Below, piece after piece: positions 17,698 through 26,986 of a DNA stretch of 64,000 nucleotides. The notes beneath the pieces were generated by a model. It made no database searches and was not told where the DNA came from. It saw nothing but the letters and a program-made list of their open reading frames with translations. Made by a program: the position numbers and the translations under genes. Numbering within the stretch: position 1 is the first letter of the stretch; each line of letters begins with the position of its first letter. Source of the DNA: JACJWR01 sp964474045 (GTDB taxonomy: Bacteria; Actinomycetota; Actinomycetes; S36-B12; UBA10799); contig CAYYRC010000002.1 of the NCBI GenBank assembly GCA_964474045.1, positions 62,001-126,000 on the forward strand. The letters are read 5' to 3'.

Positions 17698-17806
17698 GTT
17701 GGAGTCTCGGCGGCAAGTCGGGGCTGAGCTGAGCGATCAGCGCCTGTGGCCGTCGACGCCTACCGAAGCTGCACCGGCGGTGCGGCCAACCGAATAAGGA
17801 GAGTGG

Positions 17807-19231
<1,425 letters not shown>

Positions 19232-19256
19232 TCGCTGACGCGGCTGCGACGAAGGC

Positions 19257-19294
19257 GCCCCCGGTCTGCGGAAACGCGGTACCGGGGGCTTCTT
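19257..19294 (+). terminator. Rho-independent-like terminator of glnA
   Basis: GCCCCCGGT (19257-19265) pairs with ACCGGGGGC (19281-19289), followed by TTCTT. The flanking ACGAAG/CTTCGT can lengthen the stem. Confidence 0.7.
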
Positions 19295-19317
19295 CGTGGC
19301 GTCCCCCAGTCCGGGCG

Positions 19318-19323
19318 CATACT
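19318..19323 (+). promoter_or_regulatory. -10 box CATACT, leaderless start
   Basis: CATACT, 7-nt spacer, then ATG 19331. Confidence 0.4.
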
Positions 19324-19330
19324 GGCGAGT

Positions 19331-20260
19331 ATGGACCCTTGGCGCTCCCGGGTCGTCACCCTGGCGGACGGCCGAGCCCTCAGCCTGGCCGAGTTCGGCC
19401 CGGCCGACGGCTTCCCCATCCTGTGGTTCCACGGCACCCCCGGCGCACGCCGGCAGGTGCCGCCCGCAGCCATCGAGTTCGCCGACGCCACCGGGGTCCG
19501 CATCATCGGCGTCGAACGACCCGGAGTGGGCCATTCCAGCCCGCACCACTACGACCGCATCATCGGCTTCGCCGCCGACGTCGAACAGGTCCTCGACGCC
19601 CTGGAGCTGACACAGGTGGGGCTCATAGGGCTGTCTGGGGGTGGCCCATACGTGCTCGCGGTCTGCGCCGCGCTCCCCGATCGCGTGGTCGCCGCCGCAG
19701 TGCTGGGCGGTGTGGGCCCCAGCGCCGGGCCGGAGAAGGTGCCCAGCGGCAGCGGCATCATCCCCTTGCTGCGCAAGGTCAGCCCACTGCTGACCCTGGT
19801 GCGGGAGCCGGTGGCGGCGCTCATGAGCCTGGGCCTGCGGGTGGCGGCGCCGGTGGCCGACCGGGCTTTCGATGTCTACCTCGCGGTGGGGCCGCGGTCG
19901 GACCGGGAGCTGCTGGCACGGCCGGAGATGCGCCAGATGTTCGTCGACGACCTGTTGTCGGCCGGTCGCGTGTCGTTCCGAGCGATGGCGTACGACGCCG
20001 TGCTGTTCAGCCGCTGGTGGGGGTTCGACGTCGCCGACATCACCACACCGGTGTACCTGTGGCACGGCGACGACGACCTGGTGATCCCGCTGTCCCATGG
20101 CGAGCGGATGGCCGCGCTGCTGCCCAACTCGCGGCTGTCGGTCGTGCCGGGGCAGGGACACCTGGCGATGCTGGACGCAGCCGAGGAGGCCATCGAGATG
20201 ATCCTGGCGGTCCGCGACGACGGCCCGGGCAGTCCGGCGGTGTCGAGCCCCGCCCGGTAG
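19331..20260 (+). CDS. Alpha/beta hydrolase
   Basis: 309-residue alpha/beta-fold enzyme. The oxyanion HGTPG, nucleophile elbow GLSGGGPY, acid in LWHGDDDLVIP and His in GQGHLAML give a complete Ser-Asp-His triad. The family resembles proline-iminopeptidase-like and haloperoxidase-like hydrolases; substrate unknown. It is monocistronic, directly after the glnA terminator. Confidence 0.82.
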   Translation: MDPWRSRVVTLADGRALSLAEFGPADGFPILWFHGTPGARRQVPPAAIEFADATGVRIIGVERPGVGHSSPHHYDRIIGFAADVEQVLDALELTQVGLIGLSGGGPYVLAVCAALPDRVVAAAVLGGVGPSAGPEKVPSGSGIIPLLRKVSPLLTLVREPVAALMSLGLRVAAPVADRAFDVYLAVGPRSDRELLARPEMRQMFVDDLLSAGRVSFRAMAYDAVLFSRWWGFDVADITTPVYLWHGDDDLVIPLSHGERMAALLPNSRLSVVPGQGHLAMLDAAEEAIEMILAVRDDGPGSPAVSSPAR

Positions 20261-20308
20261 TAGAGTCCCGCAACGTCAGCACGTTGGAACCGACGACGCG
20301 GAGGCACC

Positions 20309-21592
20309 ATGTCGGCACGGAGTTTCGTCCGCCCGGGAGCAGCGGTGGTCGTGGCCGGAGGGCTCGCGCTCGGGCTCGCCGCCTGCGGCGGGGGCAATGG
20401 CGCCGAGCCCGCGAACTCGTCGGCGTCGGCCGCGGCGCTGGGCCCGGACCGGTGGATGGAGGCGGTGTACGCCGACCATCCCGACACCCCGCTGGGCAAG
20501 CTTGTCATCCCCGGCACGCACGACTCCGGCTCCTACGGCATCAACGTCAACGCGCCGTGCCCGTTGGTGCCGGCAGCGGGCACCAACGTCGGCATCGACG
20601 CGATCAGTGCGACCAACCCCTGCGCGGCGGCGGGGATGTACCGGGCACAGGACCAGAACCTGACTGCACAACTCCAGGCCGGCATCCGCTACCTGGACCT
20701 GCGGGTGTCGATCCCCCGCAGCGACAGCTCCACCACAACTTCGCCCGCCCCGTCCGCGGATCCGGCACAGATCCCGTTCGTGCTGGAGCACGAGTTCGTG
20801 TCCACCCCGCTCAAGGGAGCTCTGGACGAGATCCTCACCTTCGCCGAGTCCCATCCGAAGGAGCAGGTGATCCTGGACTTCCAGCACATCGACCTGGCCA
20901 AAGACGCCGACAAGACCTACTTCTACACGGGCCTTCAGTCGCTGCTGAAGAACTACGCACCAACAGGCGCCAGCCCGGTGTGTGACAGCTCCTGGAACGC
21001 CGACAAGCTCCAGCTCACCCCGGCCAAGCTCAGCGGCGTCACCCTGGGCCAGGCGTGGGACGCCGGCTCGAACCTGGTGGTGCTCGTGCCCAACGGGACG
21101 CTGCCTGCCGACCCCTGCTACTTCGAGCGCAACGACGCGATCATGAGCCAGTGGCCCAACACCGAGGACCCGGCCACGTCCGTCAGCGACAATCAACAGC
21201 AATTGGTGGAACGCCAGCAGCGCCTGGCGGCCAACCCGCAGCAGTGCGCCGGCGACGGCAAAGACGTCAGCCAAGGCAACAACTGGTGCGGCTTCTTCGT
21301 CAACCAGATGCAGCTGACCTTCCAGCCGGCGACCTTCGTGCGCTGCATCCAGGACACCCAGCCGGACTGCTCCCTGTACGCCTACGCGGAGAAGTCCAAC
21401 AACGCCGTCCCGACCCAAATCCAGGACTGGCGCATCACCCAGGCGCTGCCGGTCAACATCGTGATCGTCGACTACTTCAACAACACCGACCCGTCCTACA
21501 CGACCTCACTCATAGACATCAACAAGCAGCTGGCCGCGGGTGGCGGCACCAGCCCCTCCGCGGTCCCGAGCAGTTCCCCCAGCAGCAGCTAG
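20309..21592 (+). CDS. Lipoprotein, phosphatidylinositol phospholipase C-like
   Basis: 427-residue exported lipoprotein. The signal peptide ends in lipobox GLAAC at about residues 25-29, followed by a Ser/Ala linker. The PLC-like phosphodiesterase domain has IPGTHDSGS (His71 as the likely first catalytic His), IRYLDLRV, and a second His in VLEHEFVS. The Ser/Pro-rich tail ends in SSSPSSS. Ribosome site GCGGAGG precedes ATG 20309. It may act on surface phosphoinositides, which actinobacteria make, but this is inference. Confidence 0.78.
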   Translation: MSARSFVRPGAAVVVAGGLALGLAACGGGNGAEPANSSASAAALGPDRWMEAVYADHPDTPLGKLVIPGTHDSGSYGINVNAPCPLVPAAGTNVGIDAISATNPCAAAGMYRAQDQNLTAQLQAGIRYLDLRVSIPRSDSSTTTSPAPSADPAQIPFVLEHEFVSTPLKGALDEILTFAESHPKEQVILDFQHIDLAKDADKTYFYTGLQSLLKNYAPTGASPVCDSSWNADKLQLTPAKLSGVTLGQAWDAGSNLVVLVPNGTLPADPCYFERNDAIMSQWPNTEDPATSVSDNQQQLVERQQRLAANPQQCAGDGKDVSQGNNWCGFFVNQMQLTFQPATFVRCIQDTQPDCSLYAYAEKSNNAVPTQIQDWRITQALPVNIVIVDYFNNTDPSYTTSLIDINKQLAAGGGTSPSAVPSSSPSSS

Positions 21593-21846
21593 GCGAGGGC
21601 CAGGAACAGCCGCTCGAGCTCTTTCTGGTCGATACCTGCTTCGGGGTCCTGCATGCACTGGCGCAGGCCACTGGCCACGATCGAGAAACCAGCCCGATCC
21701 AGGGCGCTGGACACGGCGGCCAGCTGCGTGACCAGATCCCGGCAGTCCCGGCCCTCCTCCAGCATCCGGACGACGCCGCCCAGCTGACCGTGCGCGCGCC
21801 GCAGCCGGCGCAGAGCCTCTGCGGTGGCTTCCTCGTCCAGTTGCAT
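21589..21846 (-). CDS. CsoR/CstR-family (DUF156) repressor
   Basis: 85-residue all-helical metal- or sulfide-sensitive repressor. Aligned by eye with M. tuberculosis CsoR, the first Cys (EEGRDCRD) and second Cys (LRQCM) are conserved. The copper-ligand His, four residues before the second Cys, is a Gly. Loss of that His while keeping two Cys is the pattern of CstR-type persulfide sensors. ATG 21846 has AGGAGG upstream. Its TAG overlaps the convergent PLC gene stop by 4 nt. Confidence 0.8.
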   Translation of the reverse strand: MQLDEEATAEALRRLRRAHGQLGGVVRMLEEGRDCRDLVTQLAAVSSALDRAGFSIVASGLRQCMQDPEAGIDQKELERLFLALA

Positions 21847-21874
21847 CTGCCTGATCCCTCCTGCGCGATGCCCA

Positions 21875-21880
21875 ATCGTA
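21875..21880 (-). promoter_or_regulatory. -10 box TACGAT of the CsoR-family gene
   Basis: TACGAT on the minus strand, leaving about a 20-nt leader that holds AGGAGG. Confidence 0.5.
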
Positions 21881-21894
21881 CGCTGACGGCCCGC

Positions 21895-21910
21895 ATACCC
21901 CGAGGGGCAC
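21895..21910. promoter_or_regulatory. CsoR/CstR operator-like dyad
   Basis: ATACCCC-GA-GGGGCAC: a perfect CCCC/GGGG core with a TA-type flank on one side, as in operators of this repressor family. It overlaps the expected -35 region of the repressor gene and lies just upstream of the divergent ligase gene promoter. Confidence 0.5.
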
Positions 21911-21932
21911 GGCATCTTCGGCGCCGAACGGC

Positions 21933-21938
21933 CATGCT
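21933..21938 (+). promoter_or_regulatory. -10 box CATGCT of the GCS2-type gene
   Basis: CATGCT, 6-nt spacer, then ATG 21945; leaderless. Confidence 0.4.
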
Positions 21939-21944
21939 GTGGCC

Positions 21945-23081
21945 ATGGATATCGCCTTCGCGGCCTCGCCGGCCCCGACGCTGGGCGTCGAATGGGAAAT
22001 CGCCCTGGTCGATGAGAGCACCGGGGACCTGGCCTCGCGGGCGGACGAGGTGCTCGGCCTCGTCGGCGACCTCGTGGACTCCGGCGTCGTGCATCGGGAG
22101 CTGCTGCGCAATACCGCCGAGCTGGTGACCCCGATCTGTCGGAGCGTGCCGGAGGCGATGGCGCAGCTGGCCGGCGGGATGCGCGCGCTGCGCGAGGCAG
22201 CCGGGGACTTGGGCCTGCGGCTGTTCAGCGCCGGGATGCACCCCTTCGCCGAGTCGGAGGCGCAGAAGGTCACGTCCGCCCAGCGCTACGACACCCTCAT
22301 GGACCGCACCCGGTGGTGGGGCCAGCAGATGGTGATCTACGGCGTGCACGTGCATGTGGGGATGCCCGACCGAGACCGCGTGATGCCCGTGCTGGACTCG
22401 ATGCTGCGCTACTTCCCGCACCTGCAGGCACTGTCTGCCTCGTCGCCCTTCTACGAGGGCGAGGACACCGGCTATGCCTCCAACCGAGCGCTGCTCTTCC
22501 AACAGCTCCCGACGGCTGGCCTGCCCTTCCAGTTCGCGGCCTGGTCCGAGTACGAGAAGTACGTCGAGGACCTGACCACGACCGGCGTCATCGACGTCAT
22601 CAACGAGATCCGCTGGGACATCCGGCCCTCACCGCGGCTGGGGACGATCGAGACCCGCATCTGCGACGCCATGCCCAGCTTCGAGTTCGTGGCTGCCACG
22701 ACGGCGCTCACGCACTGCCTGCTGGTGGACCTCGACTCCCGGCTGGCGGCAGGTGAGCGGCTGCCGACGCTGCCACCGTGGCACGTCCAGGAGAACAAAT
22801 GGCGGGCCGCCCGCTACGGCATGGACGCCATCATCATCACCTCCGCGGACAACGACGAGCGGCTGGTGAGCGACGACCTCGCCGAGCTGTTGGAGCGGCT
22901 GACGCCGGTGGCCGAGCAGCTGGGCTGCGCCGACGAGCTCGCGCTGATCCCGACGATCGTCGAGGGTGGCGCGTCGTACGCCCGGCAGCGGGCGGTGGCG
23001 CAGGCGACCGGCGGCGATTTGCGCCAGGTCGTGGACCTGCTCGTGGACGAGCTGTCGAGCAGCCTGGACCGCCAGCCCTGA
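21945..23081 (+). CDS. GCS2-family carboxylate-amine ligase (glutamate-cysteine ligase, YbdK type)
   Basis: 378-residue ATP-dependent ligase. It opens with TLGVEWEIALVDESTGDL, containing the metal-binding Glu residues, then LLRNTAELVTPICRS, HVHVGMPDRDRVMPVL and TIETRICDAMPSF. YbdK-type proteins can join glutamate and cysteine weakly, and their true substrates vary. ATG 21945 follows a leaderless -10; a GTG at 21939 is the alternative. It is divergent from the CsoR/CstR-like gene with an operator-like dyad between, suggesting thiol- or metal-linked control. Confidence 0.85.
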   Translation: MDIAFAASPAPTLGVEWEIALVDESTGDLASRADEVLGLVGDLVDSGVVHRELLRNTAELVTPICRSVPEAMAQLAGGMRALREAAGDLGLRLFSAGMHPFAESEAQKVTSAQRYDTLMDRTRWWGQQMVIYGVHVHVGMPDRDRVMPVLDSMLRYFPHLQALSASSPFYEGEDTGYASNRALLFQQLPTAGLPFQFAAWSEYEKYVEDLTTTGVIDVINEIRWDIRPSPRLGTIETRICDAMPSFEFVAATTALTHCLLVDLDSRLAAGERLPTLPPWHVQENKWRAARYGMDAIIITSADNDERLVSDDLAELLERLTPVAEQLGCADELALIPTIVEGGASYARQRAVAQATGGDLRQVVDLLVDELSSSLDRQP

Positions 23082-23105
23082 GCCGAGCAGCGCGCGACGC
23101 TGCGC

Positions 23106-23111
23106 GACAAT
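23106..23111 (+). promoter_or_regulatory. -10 box GACAAT of yaaA
   Basis: GACAAT, 6-nt spacer, then GTG 23118. Confidence 0.4.
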
Positions 23112-23117
23112 GGCGCC

Positions 23118-23885
23118 GTGCTGGTCCTGCTGCCGCCATCGGAGACGAAGCGACGCCCCCGCAGTGGTCCGCCGCTGGACCTGACGGATCGGCCCGAGCC
23201 CCTGCGCTCCCCCACCGCCGACGTACTCGCGGCGCTGGTGCCGCTGTGTCGCGACGACCCCGAGCGCGCCCGCGAGGTCCTGGGCATCTCGGCCGCCCAA
23301 GCAGACCTGGTCGCGCTCGACGCGGAGCTGCCGACTGCCCCTGCCGCTCCAGCCCGCCTGGTCTACACCGGGGTGCTGTTCGACGCGCTGGCAGCACAGA
23401 GCCTTCCCCGCGGCGCACGCCGGCGTGCGGACGCGTCGGTCTGGGTCGCCTCAGCTCTGTTCGGCGCGGTGGCGCTGGGCGAGCCGATCCCGGCCTATCG
23501 GCTGTCGGCCGGCACTGCGCTGCCGGGGCTGCCCCCGCTCGCCGCGCTGTGGCGCGAACCTGTGGGATCGCTGCTCCAGGCAGCCGACCCGGAACTCATC
23601 CTGGATCTGCGCTCGGGCCCCTACACCGCGCTCTGGCCCATCCCGGTCGGCCTGCGCGACCGGGTCGTCGTGGGCAAGGTCTGGCAGCAGGATCCAGCCG
23701 ACGGCGGCGCGCGGACCGCCGTCAGCCACCACAACAAGGCCACCAAGGGGCGGCTGGTGCGCTCGCTGCTGCTGTCGCGCCGCCGGCCGCGGAGCCCTCG
23801 CGCGCTGCTTGACACGGTACGGGCCTGCGGCTGGAGCGCGTACCTCGACGATGCCCGCCTGGACATCGTCGTGGACCACGTCTGA
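23118..23885 (+). CDS. yaaA: YaaA-family peroxide stress protein (DUF328)
   Basis: 255-residue protein opening with the family signature LLPPSETKR and containing LFGAVALGEPIPAYRLSAG and SHHNKATKGRLVR. In E. coli YaaA lowers free iron during peroxide stress and binds DNA. The start is a leaderless GTG. It ends 35 nt before the second palindromic repeat, facing a convergent lipoprotein gene. Confidence 0.85.
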   Translation: MLVLLPPSETKRRPRSGPPLDLTDRPEPLRSPTADVLAALVPLCRDDPERAREVLGISAAQADLVALDAELPTAPAAPARLVYTGVLFDALAAQSLPRGARRRADASVWVASALFGAVALGEPIPAYRLSAGTALPGLPPLAALWREPVGSLLQAADPELILDLRSGPYTALWPIPVGLRDRVVVGKVWQQDPADGGARTAVSHHNKATKGRLVRSLLLSRRRPRSPRALLDTVRACGWSAYLDDARLDIVVDHV

Positions 23886-23919
23886 GCCTGCGGGGCTGCG
23901 CGGGCGGCGCCCTCCCCCG

Positions 23920-23993
23920 CCGAAACTGCAGGGGTTTGTCAGCTAAAGAGCCCGGAGACGCCGTTCTTGGCTGACAAACGCCTGCAGATTCGG
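23920..23993. repeat. Palindromic repeat copy 2
   Basis: Arms 23920-23946 and 23967-23993 match at 24 of 27 positions, with a 20-nt loop. The arm core CTGCAGG-N-GTTTGTCAGC and CTGACAAA-N-GCCTGCAG is the same as copy 1, while the loops differ. It again sits between convergent gene ends. Confidence 0.85.
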
Positions 23994-24005
23994 GGCCTCT
24001 CAGCG

Positions 24006-24599
24006 CTAGTTGTTGTTCTGGTTGTTGTTGTTCTGGCCCAGGTTCTCGCAGTTGGAGACGACCTGCTGGTTGGCTCCGACGCACACCTCGAAATAGGTGG
24101 TGCCGCCGGGCGCTCCTCCGGCCGAGACCGCCGCGTAGGAGCCGGACTTCGAGAACTGCGCGCCAGCACCCGAGCCGCCACCGCCGGAGCCACTGACAGC
24201 GTAGCCCTCGCCCTGAAAAGCGGTCGTGTAGAAGGTCACAACCTGGGCCGCGGTCTCACCTGTCGAGTACCGGCCATAGGCAACCCCCTGGATGTCCTGC
24301 TGCTGCAGGGTGTTCGCGCCAGGCGGCGGGGCGGGGAGGGTGCCGCCGCCGGCGGGGGCCGCGGAGGTGGCGCTCGCGACGGCCGAGGAGGCCGCCGACG
24401 CGGCGGAGGCGGCCGCGCTCGTTGCCTGGGCTGCAGCGCTCGTGGCCTGGGCCACCGCGGACGAGGCCGCCGAGGCAGCGTTGCCGGCCGCCGACTTGGC
24501 CGCGCTGGCGGCGTCGCTGGCGCTGCCCGAGCCGCACGCGGCCAGCGACCCGGCGGCGACGATCGTGATCGCCGCGGTGGCGAAGGTGCTTGCCTTCAT
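24006..24599 (-). CDS. Ala/Ser-rich lipoprotein, unknown function
   Basis: 197-residue protein with a lipoprotein signal peptide (MKASTFATAAITIVAAG, lipobox SLAAC). Residues about 30-90 are an Ala/Ser-rich low-complexity helix-like stretch with repeated AASAASSAVA units, a likely spacer. A small C-terminal domain follows (QDIQGVAYGRYSTGETAAQV, then TTYFEVCVGANQQVVSNCEN) with two Cys that could pair, and an Asn/Gln tail. ATG 24599 has GGAG at a suitable distance. I do not recognise the C-terminal domain. Confidence 0.75.
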   Translation of the reverse strand: MKASTFATAAITIVAAGSLAACGSGSASDAASAAKSAAGNAASAASSAVAQATSAAAQATSAAASAASAASSAVASATSAAPAGGGTLPAPPPGANTLQQQDIQGVAYGRYSTGETAAQVVTFYTTAFQGEGYAVSGSGGGGSGAGAQFSKSGSYAAVSAGGAPGGTTYFEVCVGANQQVVSNCENLGQNNNNQNNN

Positions 24600-24724
24600 G
24601 TGTGAGCTCCGATGGTCGGGGTGCGGGTAACGGCACCGCTGATAGGTGGACCGAAGACTAGCCCAGTTCGCGGGGCGTGTGGCGGCGACGCGGCCGGCGG
24701 CAACCAGGGCTGGGTACACCTCGG

Positions 24725-24755
24725 GGAGTAGTCCCGGTGGTCCCGCGGCGACTAC
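24725..24755 (+). promoter_or_regulatory. Possible operator upstream of the two-component operon
   Basis: Contains GGAGTA (24725-24730), the half-site also found in the dyad at 26887-26902, and an inverted GTAGTC/GACTAC pair (24728-24733 and 24750-24755) about 45 nt before the -10 box. Confidence 0.3.
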
Positions 24756-24799
24756 CCAACTCACCCCACAGTCGGACGCGCGCAGCGGGCCGCTGCCCC

Positions 24800-24805
24800 T
24801 AGCCT
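24800..24805 (+). promoter_or_regulatory. -10 box TAGCCT of the histidine kinase gene
   Basis: TAGCCT, 6-nt spacer, then ATG 24812; leaderless. Confidence 0.55.
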
Positions 24806-24811
24806 GTCAAC

Positions 24812-26188
24812 ATGACCCGCGGCATGGGCACGCCTGCGCGCGCGCCGGGCGCCCCGGCGGGCACTCCCCGGCGCGGCCGCGTGGAGACCCTGCTGGACGC
24901 GCTGCTCGCCGCCGGGATCTTCTTCGCCGTCGTGGCCGAGGCGATCTGGGCGCTCGGCTCGCCCAGCGAGCACTTCGATGTCCGCCCGCAGTCGCGCGGC
25001 TCGGGTCCCGACGACGATTTCGGCGAGCAGTGGGAGTACTCCGACGGCCTGCCGCCCGGCTTGACCGGCGACGACCAGCTGGGCCACCACGCGCTGCAAC
25101 AGGCGACCCTGGGCGTGCTCGCCATCGTCGGCGTGACGGCGGCGCTTGCCGCCCTTGGGGTGCTGCTGCGACGGCGCTGGCCGTGGGCGGGCATCGCCCT
25201 CACCACCGCATCGGCCGTGGTCGGCGCCCTGGTGCTGGGGCTGCCGATCGCGGTGACGATCGCGTTTGCGCTGGCGGTCTATTCCCTCGCCGTCGAGAGG
25301 GGCTGGCTGGCGGCTGGTATCACCGCCGGGGCGGCCACGATCTCGGTCATCGTGGCCGCAGCGCTGGCGGGACGTGACGGGTCGGGCTTCCTGACGCTGC
25401 TGTTCATCCTCGTCGCGGTGCTGGTCCCGCTGCTCTCGGCGGCGGCCACCCGCAGCCGACGTGCCTACCTGCGCGAGGTCGAGGCTCGACTGAAACAGGC
25501 GGAGGCCGAACAGGCGGCGCAGACTGAGCGGGCCCTGGCAGACGAGCGCGTCGCGTTGGCGCGCGACCTGCACGACGTCCTTGCGCATAGCCTCACTGTG
25601 GTGAACATGCAGGTCGGCGTCGCCTCGCACCTGCTCGCCACCCATCCGGAGCGAGCCGAGCGCGCACTGGCCGAGGCGAAGTCCGCCGGCGCCGCCGCCG
25701 TGGACGAGCTGCGCAACACGCTTGCGCTGCTGCGAGGGGACCGCGGCGCGGGCGGCGAGGGCGATCGCGCACCCGTGCCGGGGTTGGACGACATCGCGGG
25801 CCTGGTCGAGCGCGTCGCCGCTACCGGCCTGCCGGTGACCCTGCGCTGGTCGGTTGCCTCCGGCGCGCCGATCAGCAGCGGTGTTGGCCTGCTGGCCTAC
25901 CGGCTGGTGCAGGAGGGGCTGACCAACGTCGTCAAGCACGCTGGGGCGGATGCCGCAACTGAGGTGCGCGTCTCGACCGAAGACGGCCGGCTGCTCGTGA
26001 GCGTGGCCAACGCCCCCGGATCGGCGCCCCCGAGGGCGGGGGCGCCCGGCATCGGGCTGGAAGGCCTGCGCTCGCGGGTCGACGCCCTCGGCGGCTTCTT
26101 CGAGGCCGCCCCGGCGCCGGCCGGCGCCGGCTTCATCGTGCAGGCGGCACTGCCGCAGGACCAGAACCCGAGTGGGAGCCCAACATGA
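24812..26188 (+). CDS. Sensor histidine kinase, NarL/DesK type
   Basis: 458-residue membrane kinase. The N-terminus has several hydrophobic segments (about residues 30-50 and 95-210), one long extracytoplasmic loop between the first two, then a short coiled segment (LREVEARLKQAEAEQAA). The HisKA_3 dimerisation box has the phosphoacceptor His254 in RDLHDVLAHS. The HATPase domain has the N box TNVVKHAG and G box GIGLEGLRSRV. It is joined to its regulator by an ATGA overlap. The signal is unknown. Confidence 0.9.
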   Translation: MTRGMGTPARAPGAPAGTPRRGRVETLLDALLAAGIFFAVVAEAIWALGSPSEHFDVRPQSRGSGPDDDFGEQWEYSDGLPPGLTGDDQLGHHALQQATLGVLAIVGVTAALAALGVLLRRRWPWAGIALTTASAVVGALVLGLPIAVTIAFALAVYSLAVERGWLAAGITAGAATISVIVAAALAGRDGSGFLTLLFILVAVLVPLLSAAATRSRRAYLREVEARLKQAEAEQAAQTERALADERVALARDLHDVLAHSLTVVNMQVGVASHLLATHPERAERALAEAKSAGAAAVDELRNTLALLRGDRGAGGEGDRAPVPGLDDIAGLVERVAATGLPVTLRWSVASGAPISSGVGLLAYRLVQEGLTNVVKHAGADAATEVRVSTEDGRLLVSVANAPGSAPPRAGAPGIGLEGLRSRVDALGGFFEAAPAPAGAGFIVQAALPQDQNPSGSPT

Positions 26189-26856
26189 CCATCCGTCTCG
26201 TGATCGCCGACGACCAGCCGCTGCTGCGCTCCGCCCTGGGCAACCTTTTCGGAGCCGAGGAGGGCATCGACGTCGTCGGCGAGGCCGGTACCGGGCGCGA
26301 GGCCCTGGAACTCGTCCGGGACCGGCAGGCCGACGTCGTGGTGATGGACATCCGGATGCCGGACATGGACGGGATCCAGGCCACCGCCGAGATCGCCTCG
26401 GACGAGGACCTCGCCGGCGTCCGGGTCTTGATCCTCACCACCTTCGAGGTGGACGACAACGTCATCGCCGCACTTCGCGCGGGCGCCAGCGGGTTCCTGG
26501 CCAAGGACGCCGACCCGGCCGAGATCGTCCGCGCGGTGCGGACCGTGGCGGCCGGCGACGCGCTGCTGTCGCCGGCCGCCACCCGCTCGGTGGTGGAGCG
26601 CGTGCTGGCGCAACCCGAGCACGCCGAGCGTGCCCCCGCCGCCCTGGGGGCCCTGACCGCCCGCGAGCTCGACGTGCTGCGACTGGTCTCGCAGGGCATG
26701 AGCAACGACGAGATCGCCAGCTCCCTGGTGGTCAGCCCGCTCACGGTGAAGACCCACGTCAGCCGCATCCTGACCAAGACGGGAGCGCGGGACCGGGCGC
26801 AGTTGGTGGCCCTGGCGTACGAGAGCGGGCTGGTGCGCCCGGGCCGCCCTCGCTGA
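26185..26856 (+). CDS. LuxR/NarL-family response regulator
   Basis: 223-residue regulator. The receiver domain has phosphoacceptor Asp55 in VVMDIRMPDMDG and the Lys of the FLAKDAD segment. The C-terminal LuxR-type helix-turn-helix reads LTARELDVLRLVSQGMSNDEI then SPLTVKTHVSRILTK. It overlaps the kinase gene by 4 nt. Likely targets are its own operon and the flavocytochrome cassette 130 nt downstream. Confidence 0.92.
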   Translation: MTIRLVIADDQPLLRSALGNLFGAEEGIDVVGEAGTGREALELVRDRQADVVVMDIRMPDMDGIQATAEIASDEDLAGVRVLILTTFEVDDNVIAALRAGASGFLAKDADPAEIVRAVRTVAAGDALLSPAATRSVVERVLAQPEHAERAPAALGALTARELDVLRLVSQGMSNDEIASSLVVSPLTVKTHVSRILTKTGARDRAQLVALAYESGLVRPGRPR

Positions 26857-26886
26857 CCGTCCGGAGCACCGACCCGGGCACGGTCC

Positions 26887-26902
26887 TACTCCTGGCGGAG
26901 TA
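26887..26902 (+). promoter_or_regulatory. Perfect dyad TACTCC-N4-GGAGTA
   Basis: A 6+4+6 inverted repeat in the gap between the response regulator and the flavocytochrome gene, centred about 80 nt before the leaderless -10 box. A candidate site for the adjacent LuxR-type regulator. Confidence 0.45.
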
Positions 26903-26973
26903 CCCGGCCTCACCCGACCGCAGCAGCGGCAAGAGTCTCCCGGCGGCCGATGCCCAGCCCGGCCCCGGGCGGG

Positions 26974-26979
26974 CAGGAT
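26974..26979 (+). promoter_or_regulatory. -10 box CAGGAT of the flavocytochrome gene
   Basis: CAGGAT, 7-nt spacer, then ATG 26987. Confidence 0.45.
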
Positions 26980-26986
26980 TGCGGCC

